This document shows positions 63,401-64,000 of a DNA stretch of 64,000 nt, piece after piece. Numbering within the stretch: position 1 is the first letter of the stretch; every line of letters starts with the position of its first letter. The position numbers were made by a program, and so were the translations under genes. The notes under the pieces were generated by a model. That model did not search any database. It had not been told where the DNA came from and saw only the letters and a list, made by a program, of their open reading frames with translations. Source of the DNA: Anoplolepis gracilipes (taxonomy: Eukaryota; Arthropoda; Insecta; Hymenoptera; Formicidae); assembly GCF_047496725.1 (NCBI RefSeq), contig NC_132971.1:10687001-10751000 (forward strand). The letters are read 5' to 3'.

Positions 63401-64000
63401 GCGTTCGCGAGAACGAAAATCCGCAGAATCCGCGATATAGAATCATAGAATCATAGTAAATGAAGCTTATTCCGAAAAGCGTTGCGTTTACAAACTTATG
63501 GCTCTCTGTCGACTTTCCGCGGGCCAAAAATTCACCGCTTGCTGGTCAACAAAGCGGATTACTTATCCAAAGGAGATTTTCGTTCGAGAAGCGAGTTGAT
63601 GGTCGGAACGCGAACGCGAACGAGACGGGAAATAAAATGAATCTCGAACGGCGACTGTAATCCGGGAAATGCGACCCAAGAAAGCAAGAACCCTTTGCGC
63701 CTTGAATTGATCTTCCCTAGCGAGAACTCACATTTCTTACTCACGGAAGCAATGAAACAACTCAGGCGTGCAAAACCCTTTTGTTTCTCCGAGCAAACAA
63801 TTTGAAATATGTCAACTTGTATTTTTTGTTTTTTTTTCTCCGTACAAAGTAAGATTTTATTTTTCTAAGATTATAAGGAGTAACAATAGAGCTTCTTTCA
63901 TATAAAAAGAGCTCATTGCATAACTCGGATAAGATATTGAAGAGAAGAAATGAAAATAATATCTCAATCTTTCTCTTTACTTAAAGAAAATTGAATTCAT
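60415..64000. other. No gene seen, apart from one weak spliced candidate
   Basis: GC-richer patches near 60610-60840, 61080-61320, 62770-63220 and 63400-63760 alternate with AT-rich DNA. Open frames on both strands overlap one another and none has a recognisable domain. Confidence 0.45.
62057..62553 (+). CDS. Candidate small spliced frame, exons 62057-62113 and 62522-62553 (low confidence)
   Basis: An ATG frame of 19 codons (MKKKQETRKRFEDV onward) ends at a good donor AAG|GTAAGC. About 400 bp later a pyrimidine-rich acceptor, CAACAAG, opens a 32-bp segment (LVWPVYQVMS) ending at another donor, AAG|GTAAAT. The frames join without a stop, but a 51-codon span is short enough to arise by chance. 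No family recognised. Confidence 0.12.

Noticed and set aside
1..64000. CRISPR array, operon, phage or bacterial features
   Set aside because: No regularly spaced short repeats with unique spacers and no prokaryotic-style gene packing; the spliced gene marks the window as eukaryotic.

Overview
This is an AT-rich, intron-rich, transposon-laden animal nuclear sequence, most likely from an insect and plausibly an ant or another hymenopteran. Four things point that way: spliced GT-AG exons of an insect-type CAP/CRISP gene, long AT-rich introns, abundant short non-autonomous DNA transposons (MITEs) with TA or TTAA target duplications, and many (CT)n, (AT)n and poly-T tracts. There are no operons, Shine-Dalgarno sites, phage genes or CRISPR arrays. 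The species call is inference; nothing in the window settles it.

Layout. Only one protein-coding gene is well supported. It is a plus-strand cysteine-rich secretory protein (CRISP) whose last four coding exons lie at 1613-1749, 8611-8756, 9620-9826 and 17106-17361. The exons join in frame into 247 residues ending at a TAG. They hold a CAP/SCP domain followed by a ten-cysteine hinge plus ICR domain, as in true CRISPs. The signal-peptide exon is not visible and is probably upstream of the window. The introns are 6.9, 0.9 and 7.3 kb and carry MITEs; the third also carries a tandem array with two period sizes. From 17362 to 64000 (46.6 kb) I find no convincing coding exon, only three low-confidence candidates (24151-24251, 53178-53248, and 62057-62113 with 62522-62553). 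That stretch is intergenic DNA or part of a very large intron.

Repeats are the main content. I separate these families, named for this report: (A) a ~555-631 bp TA-flanked MITE, five copies; (B) a ~674-731 bp TTAA-flanked fold-back MITE, three copies; (C) TA-flanked palindromic elements with CAGGG ends, four copies, whose outermost arms come in two versions around a shared core; (D) a 349 bp CAGGG-ended palindrome sitting inside a second palindromic element (E); (F) a TTAA-flanked MITE with CCCTTACTC-like ends, three copies, two of which carry another MITE inside; (P) a 281 bp TTAA element with CCCTAGG ends nested in F; (G) a 231 bp near-perfect hairpin; (H) and (I) two single-copy TTAA-flanked elements. 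No transposase reading frame was seen, so all would depend on enzymes encoded elsewhere.

The most informative observation is a nested insertion. Element P splits one F copy between duplicated TTAA sites at 21331 and 21616, while another F copy at 60132-60410 keeps the unsplit site with a single TTAA. This is direct evidence of TTAA-duplicating, piggyBac-style transposition. I found no previously undescribed functional system beyond this transposon archaeology and the CRISP gene.
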